NCBI RefSeq assembly: GCF_900497805.2
Contig: NW_020954576.1
Span: 73,670,605 to 73,734,604, forward strand
Direction: 5' to 3'
Length of the DNA stretch: 64,000 bases
From: Vombatus ursinus
Lineage: Eukaryota; Chordata; Mammalia; Diprotodontia; Vombatidae
Under the pieces are notes generated by a model. That model saw only the letters and a list, made by a program, of their open reading frames with translations, was not told the DNA's origin and did no database searches. Of this stretch, positions 39,001-52,700 are shown one piece after another. The position numbers and the translations under genes were made by a program. Within the stretch, counting starts at the first letter, position 1, and every line of letters starts with the position of its first letter.

Positions 39001-42000
39001 TTTAAAAAATGTGTATATGGGTTTAATTTCAGAAAGCTGTATCAATAGATATTATATCTGTCTTATCTATTTGGTAGATGATTATATTCTCCAATGATTT
39101 AACATATGGTAAATAGATTTAAAAATTATATTGCATATATTATTAAACCTTTATTCTATCTAATTTCTTTGTTTCTCTGTTGCTGTTTCTCTATTAGTTG
39201 TGATAATTAATAGATTTTCTAGGTGTTTACTGAAGTACACTCACATACACACACATACACACATGCACACATACACATATGGCATTGTACTTGGTATTTT
39301 TATTTTAAAAGCAAAGCAAAATAAAACCTCTCAGAATTCCTTTCATTTAAATGGATCAATCACTATTATCTTTTGACCTCTATTAATATTTTTTCATTTT
39401 AGTTTTTTTATATATTGACAAAACTATTGGTTTTTACGAATACATAGTCTTTGATCATTACTTTCTATAAAATAGTATAGGAATTATATAGTTACTGAAC
39501 TTATCTAACTGAGTGAAAGTAGATGCTTTTCTGTTCCCCCAAAGATTCAGGCCTTGACTTGAGTTCATGTTTATTAACAGTACATGATTTACAGGATTTC
39601 CATTTCCTTATTTCATTATGATGAATTATAACCCTGGTTTTCTAACTGTAGCTGAATCTGACTGATTATTTTAAAAGAAGTTAACATGAAGAATGGTGGG
39701 ATTAATTCCAGGTTGGTAGGACCAGCCAGGATTTGGGCTCTGCTAACAGAGCTTTTGAAAATACAGGGTTTTCTCTATCTCATGATGATGGATCAAAGTA
39801 GGACTTTATTAGAGGTTAATTATGAGCATGTTATATGTTTGAAATAGTTGTAGATATATCAACCTGATAATTTAAATATGTATTTTTAAGTAGAAAATTT
39901 CCCGGATATCCCCCATGCCTGCCCTTAAAAAGGTCTTCACAAGTTACTCTGACTTAAACATCATTATATTTATGCTTATTTACTTAGGAAAAACTAGTTC
40001 TTCTGAAAATATATGTGTGTGAATTTTTAATTGAAAGGATAGACTAAACTATGGCTGCCTTGAAGCCTATACTTTCCCAGCAGTCACCTCAGAGTTTATA
40101 CCAGAGGTCTGCAACCAATGGCAGTAAAGTCAAAGATGGTTTTCTTATCCCTGGCTTGAAAGAATTGATGCTACTTCCAATGCCCAGCACTTCAGAGTTG
40201 GGGGTTTAGACCTTGGTGTAGCCAGTTTTAAAAGGTTACTTACTCTTGATTTATAGCTCTTAACAAATGATACCTTAAGTACCTATGGACTCTACTATGG
40301 GTATTAATATTCTGTAAGGCAGGTAAGAGATTGAAACATTGGGATGTGGGAGAATGACCAAGAGTCAAGAATCTGTGAGCTGACATCAGTGGGAACCAGA
40401 GCTAGCAGGGTGGCCCTCTCATGGATTTAGGGGTGAGAGTATATGTCCTAACCCTAGCCCCTCTCTGGTACTGGGTTTAAATGCCTCCTCCATTCTCCCA
40501 TTCTGATTTCTCCCCTTCCCTCCATAACAACAACAACAAAAACCGCCTTGTTTTACTACTCTGTGGTGAATGAATGCCATTCTTTGGTACCGAGCTGGGA
40601 CATGATATAGTGGCGTCCTCCTCAGGGACTGGCTTTGGATGTCTACTCTTCCAGTTCCCAAACCTCTTGACTTGAGTCACTGAATCAACATTCAAGCCTG
40701 GAACCCAAATCCTCTGCCCTGCTTCACCAGTATATAACAAAAGCACCAATGCCTCATCTCTACCATGGAATCCCTAGACCTCAGGCCTCTCCACAACAGG
40801 ACCAGAGCCTTTGTCACCAGACTTTGCACAAGCTGGACCCCACCCAGGACCAGAGCCTTAGATAAAAGACTTCTTGCCACCAGGACCTCTTCTAGGATTA
40901 GGGTCTCTGACACTAGACCCAACCAGGAGCCCTGGATATGCTATATTTGCAGAAAATCATCTGATTAAGTATCATCTCCTGCCACCTTGGGATGGGGCAC
41001 ATGAACTGGTACTGAATGTGAGTTCAGTCAGGTCCCTGGGAACCCAAACACCAGGTATTTGTAAACTCAAATGCCCAACTTTATTTCACTTCTTCCCTGA
41101 TGCTTAAGAGAAACTTAATTGCCATTGTTCTTTGTTATTTCAGGGCCTTTGAGGATAGGAGAGCTAGTCAAATGTTATTATTCAGTCCAATGACTAACAA
41201 ACCCTACTTCTTCCCATAATTGAGTCTGACTATGAATAGATTAAAAATCCCATCTCTTCCCATTCCATTATCTCCTTCAGCAACAATGCTACCCTCTCTC
41301 AATTTATTGGCCTGCTGTACTTGGTGACTTCAGTTTAAATGTTGATGTCCCCTTGAACACCCTCACCTCCCAGTAAACAACATCTTCAATTATCTTGACT
41401 TATACCTTTGCTTCACCTTGCCTGCACATAGGGATGTTTGACTTCTGTGATGTTTGTCTCTGAAATCCCTTTGCAGATCAAGACCTTTTGTCCTTCCTTT
41501 TTTGATCTACCTCTTTCCTGTTCACTGTTATTTAAAGCCCTTTACAATTTGGTTCAAGTTTGTTATTCCAAGCTTATTTCACATCATTTCTCCTTGTTAC
41601 AATCTATTAGCGTGTTATATGTTTGAAAGAGTTGTACATGTTCCCTCCCTCTACATTCTCTCCTTCCCTGAAAATATGTTATATAAATGTTGGTCCCCAT
41701 TAGAATGTAAACTCCTTGGGGTGTGGATTTTTTGCTTTATCTTTGCTTTTCTACCTTTAGCATCTTGCCCTATGCCTGGCCTCTTGAATTGGAGTAAATA
41801 GCCCACATACGACACAGTAGAGCTCATCAAAGCAGTTTGCTTTCATTAATATGATTTATTTTTGTAAATTGCTGTATTTTCCAGGCACTGAGGGAAAAAT
41901 GGATTTCTCTTTCCCCAGCTATGGTAGGAGAAACTACACTATTGCTTACTTGAAATTTAAAAAGATTATCCCATAAATCTCCTAGTGTACAAACCTAAAA

Positions 42001-44122
42001 TTATGATTTACTAGTATGCATATGTATGTATATATTTTTTTTCTTCTTAGAAATAAAGCCTAATATCATAATATCAGTTTAACTTGGAATTTTGATGGTA
42101 ATAAATGACTACATTTTTATTCAGGGAAATCCTCAAAATTCTTGGGTGAAGCCAGTTGATGATTTAAGAACGTGTCAAGGTAGAAAGTCACATGATACTT
42201 CAAATGACCCAGAACAGGTTAAATCAACTGCCTATGATCTGGAAAAATGGCACCAAGAACTTGTGAGTAATCAAATATTTTTGATTTTCATGTCTCATTT
42301 TTGGAATTTCTTTTTTTATTCACTAAGTATTCTAAAAGTGTAGTACTTTATGTTTGATCAGATATGTAGAATTGTTTTCATTTCCTGCCATAATTTATTG
42401 CTTATTTTCACAAGATTAGTAGTCATAAATACTGTAAGAGATCAGGGAAAGGTTTTGTCTCTTCTAATTTTAAGATATGACAAAAATGGAAGAAGCAGGC
42501 TGTTTTATTCATTGGTTGCAGTGCCAACAAAAATTGAATATTCTTTTCAAAAAACTGAGCAATGATTTTTATTTAATAGAATTTTTATTAAAGCAGATGT
42601 ACATTTTGATTTTAATAAGTAAATACTAATTACAGTGAAACAAAAATTTTACATATAATATCAGTTAATAAATACAGTAAGAAATCTTAAAATTAGATTA
42701 TGAGTTGGAAGGGATGTTCATACTATCTAGTCCAACCTGAATCTGACCAAGAATCTCTTGTGTAACATCCCTGACAAATGATTATCTGTCCTCTGCTTCA
42801 AGACCTTCAGTGAGGGAGAATTTACTACCTCTTTAGGCAATAAATTCCACTTTTGGACAGCTTAAATTGTTATCCAGCTTTTAATTTATTTTAAGGCAGA
42901 ATCTAATCCTCTGCAACATCTACCTATCTACTAGCTCTGCCCTCTGGGGCCAGCCCAGCAAGTTTTATTCTTCTTTCATGTGAAAGCCCTTCAGACATTT
43001 AAAAGATTGCTCATATACCTCCTTGAAGTCCTCTTCTGTAGCCTGAACGTCCCTAGTTCCTTTAACTGGCCCTTGTATAACATACTTTCTAGTATTCCTA
43101 TTATTTTTGTACCTAAAATGTAGTACCTCAGTATACGTGGCATGAGTCTTTTATATAGTGAAACTCTTACTTTTCTTGTTGTGCTCACAGTTCTTCAATA
43201 GACATAGTCTAGGGATAACCTTATCTTTTTTTGGGGGGGGTATACCACCATGCAGTTGACTAATATGAAACTTGTAAGCCTCTAAAACCCATGTATCCTT
43301 TATATGGGCTTTATTATCTAGCCAAGTATTTTTGCATTTGTCATTCACCTCTGGTTTGGTATTTATTGAAGATATTGTTCACTTGTGAAATTTATTTGTT
43401 TAATCTGTTTGGACCTTTATAATTACTAAATTTCACATGATTCCACTTATCATTCTAGACTATTGAGATCTTTTTGAATCATGTGTCTCTCATCCATCAT
43501 TATTTTTCTCTCCTAGATTCACCCCATCTGCAGATCTGAATAGTATGTTTTCAATTCCTTTATCTACACTATTGATAAAAATATTGAACAGACTAGGGCC
43601 AAGAATGGTTCCCTAAGGCACCTCACTAGATACCTCAGTCAGCATTACCACTCTTTAGTGTCTGTCATATCCAGTTCTATATCCTCCTAAATATAATATT
43701 ATGATATAATACTAACCTATATCTCTCCATCATATTCACAAGTGTAGTATAATATACTTGTTAAATGTTTCCATGTTCACAAACATGGAAGTGAAACTTA
43801 TTTATGAGTTATGGGAACATCAAGTATGTGACCTGGTTAAGATGTTAGAGAGCATTTCAGTATAGATATACTATAGATACAGAATGCCATGATGTATTTT
43901 TTTAGTTAACCTGCCAAAAAAAGAAATGATGTTATTTTACATGACCTGTCCTTTACAAACCTTTACTGGCTATTAAGTCAAATCAACAAGCATTAAGTGC
44001 CTACTGTGCACTAGGCACTGCACTAAGTACTAGAGATGCAAAAAAGGGGGAAAAAACCAGTGTCTACCCTCAAAGAGCTCACAGTGTAATAGGGTAGACA
44101 ACATGCAATATCTATGTACAAA

Positions 44123-44162
<40 letters not shown>

Positions 44163-46685
44163 AATAAATTGGAGATAATACAAAGAGGAAAATTACTAGC
44201 ACTGAGGGAATGAGGAATAGATTCCTGTATATGGTATTTTATATGTAGAATATGGTATTTTAAATGTAGAATATGGTATTTTAAATGTAGAATATGGTAT
44301 TTTAACTAGTACTTGAAGGAAGCCAAGAAATATAGGAGGTAGAGAGGAGGAGGGAGAAAATTCCAGGCATGGGAGATAGCTAGTGAAAATGCCTGGAACT
44401 GGGAGATGGCAGTGTCTTGCACTAGGAATAGAAAGGAGGACAGTGTCAATGGATTGCAGAATATGTTAGGGGAGAGGGCTAAGTTAAAGTGTAAAAAGAT
44501 TGGAAAGGTAGGAGGGAGCCAGGTCTGGAAGGTCTTTGAATGCCAGACAGAGAATTTTATATGTGATCCTGGAGGTAATAATAATAGAGTTAATTGAATG
44601 GGAGTGTGGGAGGTGGAAAGGAAAATGACACAGCCGGCCCTGCATTTCAGGAAGATCACTTTAACAGCTATGTTGAAGATGGACCAGAGTGAGGAGAGTC
44701 TTGAGGCATGGAGACCAACAACAAAGCTATTGCACTAATCCAGGTATGAGAGCCTGCTGCAGCATAGTGTCAATGTCAGAGGATAGAAAGGGGCATATAT
44801 GAGAAATTTTGAAGTTTAAATCAATAGGCTTTGGCAAGGGATTGGATACGGGGAGTGAGAGAGAGTGAGGGTGACACCTAGATTGTGAGCCTAGGGGACT
44901 AAGAGGATGTGATGTCCTCAGCAGTAATAGCAAAGAGAGGAAGAAGAGAAGGTATGGGGGGAAAGGTAATGAGTTTGGGACGTGCTGATTTTAAAATGCC
45001 TACGGGATAATCAGTTTGGGATGTCTGGAGGTCAGTAGAGGGTTGGCTGTGGATAAATAGATTTGAGAGTCATCTGCAGAGATAACTGAATATCTAAGAG
45101 CTGATGAGATCACTAAGTGAAATAGTATAGAGGGAAAAGAGAAGAGGGCCCAGGACAGAACCTTGGAGGAGAAACCCACTTTTAGCAAGTGTGGCACCAT
45201 GGAGATCCAACAAAGGAGACTGGGAAGGAATAGTCAGGCAAGTAAGAGAAGAACCAGGATAAGACAGTGTCATAAAAGCTTAGAGAGAAGGAGAGTAACA
45301 AGTAGCAGAGAATGATCAATAGTGTCAAAAGCTGCTGAGAGGTCAAATAGGATAAGGATTAAGGAAAGACCATTATTAGATTAGCAAATACAAGATCATT
45401 AGTAACTTTAGAGAGAGAAGTTTCAGTTGAATGATAAAATCAGAAGCTAGACTATAGAGGTTTAAGAAGAAACTGAATGAACAGGAAGTGGAGTGACTAA
45501 TTATAGATAGGCTTCTCAAGGAGCTATCTACAGAAGGCAAGAGAAATATAGGATGATAGCCAATAGGGACAGGTGGAACAAGTGAAGGTTTTTTGAGAAT
45601 GAGGGAGACCTCCGCATGTTTGTAGGCTGTAGGGAAGTAGGCAGCAGACAGGAAGGCATTGAAGATGTGGAAAAATGGGGATGATAAGAGGTGGCAATCT
45701 TCTTGAGAAAATAGTATGGGATGGGATAACTTATACATGTAGAGGGGTTTTCTTGGAAAGGAGGAAGGCCACCTCTTCATTTCTTCAAAGAAGATAAATG
45801 GTAGAAGACATCTGAGTGCTAAGGCTTGGCAGGGCAGGACTTGAGGAGAGGAGGGCACTCTTGGCAAATGGCCTCACTTTTTCATTGAAATATGAGGCAA
45901 GGTTCTAAACTGAAATAGTAGGGGGAAGGGAAGCCATGAGAGGTTAATGAGGATAAATGAAAAGATTTGGAAAAATTGTTGTATTGAGTAGAATAGTAAA
46001 TCAATTAGGGAGGTATAAAAGGATTGCCTTGTCATGGTGAGGATCCAGTTGAGTTTATGTAGCATAAATTGGTAGTGGCCCCAGTCAACATAGTTTTGTG
46101 ATGTTCTCTGGCTTCATTCAGCAGTAGCACATGAGTAGGAGAGGACAGCAGATGATGGGAACAATCCAAGGCTGAGACTTGGAAGGGCCAGATCTTCAGT
46201 AGGATAAGGAGGTAAGGGACTCAAGATAAGAGGACATTGTAGGGCTGAACTGGTTCAAAAAGGGGTCATGATAGGGAAAGGAGAAGAGTGTAGCTAGAGG
46301 AGGGATGGTAGCCAGGAAAAAATTGGTAGTTGAAGGATCGGAAAGTCATAGTATGGATGAAGAACAGGGTTTGGGGTTGCAAGGTAGAATGAAAGGTGGA
46401 ATATCACATATTGTGATCAGATAAGGGAATTTCAGAGTTTACAAATGCAGAAGTGAAATTTATTTATGATTTATGGGAACATCAAGTGTATGACCTGGTT
46501 AGGAGATCATTTCAATTATGTATGTTGAAGTATGAAGGCAGCAATTGGAGAGGAAAGAGTCTGTGAGTCAGTCATTGAAATTATTGAGGAAAGAAGAATG
46601 TCCTAGAGGTCAATAGATAGCAGCTACTAGAATCTTGATTGGGAGATAAGTATTTTTATTTATCATTATATATGATATATATGTG

Positions 46686-46738
<53 letters not shown>

Positions 46739-49700
46739 CATGTAAATTTAATGCACCTTTAAAAGGAGGAGAGGTTACTCAGTGATGGTTGTAGAAAAAG
46801 AGCCTGCAAGTGACAGTGGAACCATGAGCATTCCAACTCTCCCACCTGGTCCAGCGATGTAGGGGTTATGAGTGAAAGAGAAGCCAATGCTGAAAAGGAT
46901 ACTGAGGAGGGAGCCAGGCCTCGGGGAGGGCCAAAAGATGGAAGGAATCAGAAAAGGAAATACTTAAGGTGAAAATAAATTTAACTATGGAACAGACATT
47001 TCTGTGAGAGAATTACTAAGATAATGTGATAGAGGTATTGTTAATCATCATGGAATGAGTTCAGGTAGGTTTTCAACAACTAGGGGTCTGGCCTCAGCAT
47101 GGAGTACTCTCAGGTCATGAGGCAGCAGTGAGCGTGTGGCTGAGAGTGCAGGTAGGTACCCACGTGGAGACAAACCCAGGCATGTCAAACATTGAGGCTG
47201 CGTGATGGAATACTGTTTCATGCCTTTCGGGGAGGTATTCAGGCCCTGCCAGGACAGGGCAGAGGAAGCCTGGTGGAATTAGGTGATCTCTGCTTTCATT
47301 TTCAAAGCTCACAAATCATTTATGAGCCCATTATCAGAACTCACAAACCATTTAGTCTTAGAATTTTACACGAATGGGAATCGAGTGTACTGACCTGCAG
47401 CTTTCATATTTCATCCTATTTTCTTCAAAAATTAGGACATTTGTCTTTCCATAGTCATGTGGTTCTATTTCCTAAGATTTTTCAAAGCTGTCTGAGAGCA
47501 GCTCTGCAATTATACCCACAAGTTTTTTTCCCCAAATCTTAGAAAGTCAGTCATTCAGACTTAAGAATGTGCAGTCATTTGGGGCAGATATCGCTGTCTA
47601 ACCTTTTCCACCATTATCTCAGGTTTCCATTCCCTGTTATCTACTCTTATCTATCCTCAGTTCAAAACTGTTTTTATTTAGAAGAAGCACAATAACAATT
47701 TACATTTCCATAGTAACTTGGCCAGGGTCATATAGCTAGAACTAGTAAGAGGTAAGAATTGAAGCTAGGTTACCTGACCAAAAGTACGTTGTGCTTTCAG
47801 CTCTACTATGCAGCTAAAAGGTATTCACTTTCCCCTCCACAGTACTGTATGTTTTTATCATTACATCTAATTCAGTCAGTGGTTCTATTCCTTTTTGAAA
47901 TTTTATCTTTCCCCGAACCTATCTTTTAAAAAACCTCTCCTCTGTTGTCCTCAGTATCATTCATTCATCATTTGCCTCTTACAATTCTGGGCTTTTGTGA
48001 TTTGTTTCTCAAACTATTGTCCATGAGCCTTGCAGTATGGTCTTTATAACAGTTCCATCCTTCTTCTCCCTTTGCTGATACTTATCCAAATGGTTTCCAC
48101 AATATTTTGCCCTTTGAGTTCCTATCCTTACATTAATATATCTTTTTATCATACGATGTTTTGAATATTGTATATCTTCCAGAGACATGTTCCTGTCCTG
48201 TGTCCCATCTCGCCCAATTTCAGTCCTACCCAGGTTCACAACCTTGATGTTATGCTTAACTTTTCTCCACTAACCACATCTTCCCAATCAATTGCCAAGT
48301 CTTGTTTCTACCTCTACAGCATCTCTCTCCTTTGTCCCTGAATTTCTACTCGTGTGAAGGCCACTTTTTCTTCAGGCTCTTATCACCATTCGCCTGGCTA
48401 TCTGCAGTAGACTCTTCATTGATCTCCCTGCCTCAAGTATCTATCTCCTTTCTCCAGTTCATTCACACAGTTACTAAAGTGATTTTCCTAAGTACCTGCT
48501 GGGTGTCATTTCTCTTCTCAAAAAACTCCAGTGACTGCCTGTTTTCTTGGGAATCAAATGTAAATTCCTTTGTTTGACATCTAATGCCTTTTCACAACCT
48601 TTGTCCCAAATTGCATTTTCTCTGGATTCAATTGGAGAGAGGTAGGAGAAAGGTTAAATTTACTTCTCGACACAAGAACATAATATGAAACCAGTTATAT
48701 TTGGTTGATGACTTCCAGATAATTCCTTATCCTTATTTTCTTTTTTTCCCCTTGTATTCTTTTTTTAAAGTAATGCATTTTTAGTTTTCAACATTCAGTT
48801 CCATAACATTTTGAGTTTTAAATTTTCTCCCCCTCCTTCTCTTCCCCCTCCCCGAGATGGCATGTAATCTGATATAGGCTCTACTTATACATTCATATTA
48901 ACCGTATTTTTACATTAGTCATGATGTATAGGAGAATTAGAACTAATGGAAGGAACGACAAGAAAGAAGAACTATAAAATGAAACAACAAAGGAAAAGGA
49001 GAGCAGTTAGCATGCTTCCATCTGCATTCAGACTCCAGTTCTTTTTCTGGATGTGGATAACGTTTTTCATCATGAGTCTTTTGGAGTTGAATTGGATCCT
49101 TGCATTGCTAAGAAGAGTGAAGTCTATCAAAGTCAGTCAAAGCACAACGTAGTTGTTACTATGTGCACTGTTCTCCTGGTTCTGCTCATTTCACTTGGCA
49201 TTAGTTCATATAAGTCTTTCTAGATTTTTCTGAAGTTCGCCTGTTCATTTCTTATAGCACAATAGTTTTCTATTACATTCATATACCACAACTTGTTTAT
49301 ATTCCCAAGCTGATGGGCATCCCCTCAATTTCTAGTTCTTTGCCACCACAAAAAACTGCCATAAATATTTTTGTACATGTGGGCCCTTTTCCCATTTGTA
49401 TGATCTCTTTGGGATACAGACCTAGAAGTGGTATTCCTCAAACACCAAAAGGGTATGCACAATTTTATAGCCCTTTGGGCATAGTTCCAAATTGTTTTTG
49501 AGAGTGGCTGGATCAGTTCACAACTTTACCAACAATGCATAGCGTTCCAATTTTCCACATCTTCTCCAACATTTATCATTGTCCTGTTTTGTCATATTAG
49601 CCAGTCCCATAGGTGCGATGTCCTTATGCTTATTTTCACTAACCTCTAAATAAAATTTCCTGTTCCCTTCAATTATAAAGAAGGAATCATAGGTTTCACC

Positions 49701-52700
49701 AGACTGCACCCAGATTCCATGACACAAAAATGGTTAACTCCCACAGTCTGGGTAGTCCAGGCATATCTCAATAGATGTCTTTATTAATACTTTCTTCATT
49801 AAGCGTAATCATTTGTTTGAACTAAAACCTCCTATTTTTATTGGGTTTATTAGTGTTCTCAAGCAAAAAGATAATTATTTAAATTGTACTGTTACCCTTA
49901 ATCTCATGTACAGACATTTTTACCTAATTACAAACAGCCAAAGTCTCAGTTAAGCTAAGGTTGATTGTCCTTAAATAAGACAAATATTCTAATTATTCTT
50001 CCCATTTATGGGGCTTCTCAGACTTATAATAGATACGATTGTTGTTCAACATTTAAATCACACTTGATTTGCAAGGCACTTTATTTCTATCATTTGATAT
50101 GATCTTTACTACAACCTTGTCTAGTTTGGAATATAAATATTATCTTACAGATGGGGAAACAGGCTTCACTTAATTAGCTTGACCCAGGTCACACAATTTT
50201 TTCAGAGTAAAGTCAAGACTCAAACTCATGTCTTTTGATGCTGAATAGTGTGATGGACTATTTATTTACTTTTTGTTAACTGCTAAGGAAGCTTTCTTGA
50301 CTCTTTTTTATTTTATATATCTGACAGAACTGATTAGAAATGATGAAAATATGATATAAAATTAGCAAGAAATAAAACTAATTGTAGAAAAACTGTTGGT
50401 TTGTTGTAGTGAGTAAAGTGAAGTGAGGAATATTGACATGTATTTGTTAATGATGAAATGTTAGTTTCAGTGTTCAATATGGAATGTTAATTTCAATAAA
50501 AAATTATGGATTAGCTAATATTCATGCATGTCATTCATGGCCAGAGACCTTTTCATTTATAATTCTTTCAATAAACTTGTTGAATACCTTTAGTATGCAA
50601 ACTATTATGGTAACCACAGTTGGACATTCAAAGATCTTTAAGTGAGAAGTTGCCTTTGCCAGAGCAGCCTTTTGTCTAAAAAAAAAAAAAATGTCTTTTG
50701 TCAGGGTCACACCACCTCAGGGAGCAGCCAGCCTTGGGTGTGGGGAGAAAACAGAAACTGGAAGTAAGCTTGTTGCTCTGGAAAATCTGATGCAACACTT
50801 CTCCCATGCTTTCTGTGGAGGGGCATATTTACACAGTCCTTTCTGAATGTCAGAAACTAGGGCCTGGGGGGAGTGGATCTTCATCATTTCATCCTTTGAG
50901 AAATGGGAATGGCAGCAGCTCATTCTTTTTTTTTTTTTTTTTTTTTTTTTAGCTATTTGTCTCCGAGAATAATAAAAAGGTTTGGAGAAGAAAGGGTTTC
51001 CTCCCCTAAAATGACACATTTTGGGTTTTTTTTAAAACAGAGTAGAGATAATTGGATTCATTTTTTATAACTGAATTTGAACTAGACAACACTGAGGATA
51101 TATGGTCATGGGAAAATATTCATGTGTATTCCTTTCTTTTCTAAAGGAAAAGTTAAAACTTATTTATGAAGAAAAGAATGAAATATTAGAATCTCAAGTC
51201 AAGACACTGAGGTAAAGTGAAACAATTTATTTAAAGTATTTATAAAAACCTAAAGATCTAACTGAGCTTCATTAATAATAAAAATAACAAACTTTAACAT
51301 ATGCCGTAAAAGTATTTGCTGGTGAAAGTATTATGATTTTAAAATTGAAATTTCTCAAAATAATTCAGTAAACTTCTTAATTTTAGAAGTGCTGAACTGT
51401 CAAATCTCCTTATAGTCTTCAAATTTCAGTTTAAACACTCATAGGCTAAAAATCTTCACCAACAAAGACTTGCCAGTCCATAAGGTGAATTTTTATAAAT
51501 ATTCATGATAAGTTTCTTCATTTTGCCTCTGTATTTTCTTGGAATTGTAGTTAGTTTGTAGGAGAGAAAATATCTTGGATATTTTTTTTAGCTATTGAGG
51601 CAACTTACTATTGTTTACCTTTCTCAATAGAAATTCTAAGAGATTATGGAAGTTATTTTGTTTTTGTAACATATAAAAAATTGGTGTAAATTTTTAAATA
51701 CATTTTTTCCATGAAGTAAATATTTTTGTTTAAACAAATCCAAGAAAATATTCATTGTTTATTATTTAGTAGACTACATGTGTATGTGAAGTAGGGAAGG
51801 AAACCAGGATATTAACTAATTACTTTTGTTTAAATAATAATTTTAAATAATTAAAAAGTAGAATTTTAAAGTTGGGAAAATTATCACTTCAGTATCTCAA
51901 AGTGGCTTTAAAGTTATCTTGAACAATTTTCAAGATATGGATAATTCTGTACCTTCAGTGCTATAATACAAAAAGACATGGACCTCTTAAGCTTTAATTT
52001 CATTTAGTATAGTTTGGTTCATTAAATATGTTATTGCTGGTTATACCTTGCCCTGGACAGCTTTAAGTTGGTCCATTCAATTTGTTTTTCTGCCTCACAT
52101 TGAAACATAAAATACAAATGTGGTCCAAAAAAATCACTACTTTCTGCCTGAGCATCTATATATCCTATTCACTTATACTGCTTTTTTTTCATAACTTGAT
52201 ACTACAAGTGTGGTATTTATAAGTTATTTCATTTTGCAAAAATATAAGGTTTAGCATTTTTTTAATGCAAACAAAACTCAAAGCTGCTGTCATTAATTAG
52301 CCTACTACATTTATATAGTAAAGATTTCCTTTTTGGCTTTTAGTTTACATTCAAAAAAATTTAAAGTGTTGGATTTTTTTAAGCTGCATTTTCTCTCAGT
52401 GGAGATGAAATGAAAGCATTTTGTATTATAAAAATCTACCCTTTTTTGTTGGTTTAGGTTCTTTATTATAGTTACATTTTTCCCCTCACAATCCATTTTG
52501 GCTGATGACAGCCTTTGGTTTTTTTTTTGTTTTGTTTTTGTTTTGCTTGAAAAATCTGCCTCTTCTTCCATAGTGTCCAAAGTTTCTTTGTCTTTGGAAT
52601 GTGTTCTGAAAGTGCTCCAGAAACTATATTAACCAACTTTCAGAGCACGGTATTATAGTTATTTTTTGCCTCATGTCACCAAAAGGAAACTGACTAAATT

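Larger units (their letters stand above)
43976..47000 (-). mobile_element. Long L2-type LINE copy
   Basis: Tail (AACAAGCATTAAGTGCCTAC) at left, then the RT region, where ATAGTGTCAAAAGCTGCTGA reversed reads the AAFDTI (AFDTV-like) motif near 45330, then toward the endonuclease region past 46600. Decayed; open frames in it are remnants. Contains a CA repeat, a 21-bp tandem repeat and a TA/CA run. Right boundary uncertain. Confidence 0.75.

Noticed and set aside
44101-44306. CRISPR-like array
   Set aside because: Simple and tandem repeats without spacers, in a vertebrate genome.
45376-45867. 163-codon minus-strand frame as a host gene
   Set aside because: It is the decayed reverse-transcriptase region of an L2-type LINE.
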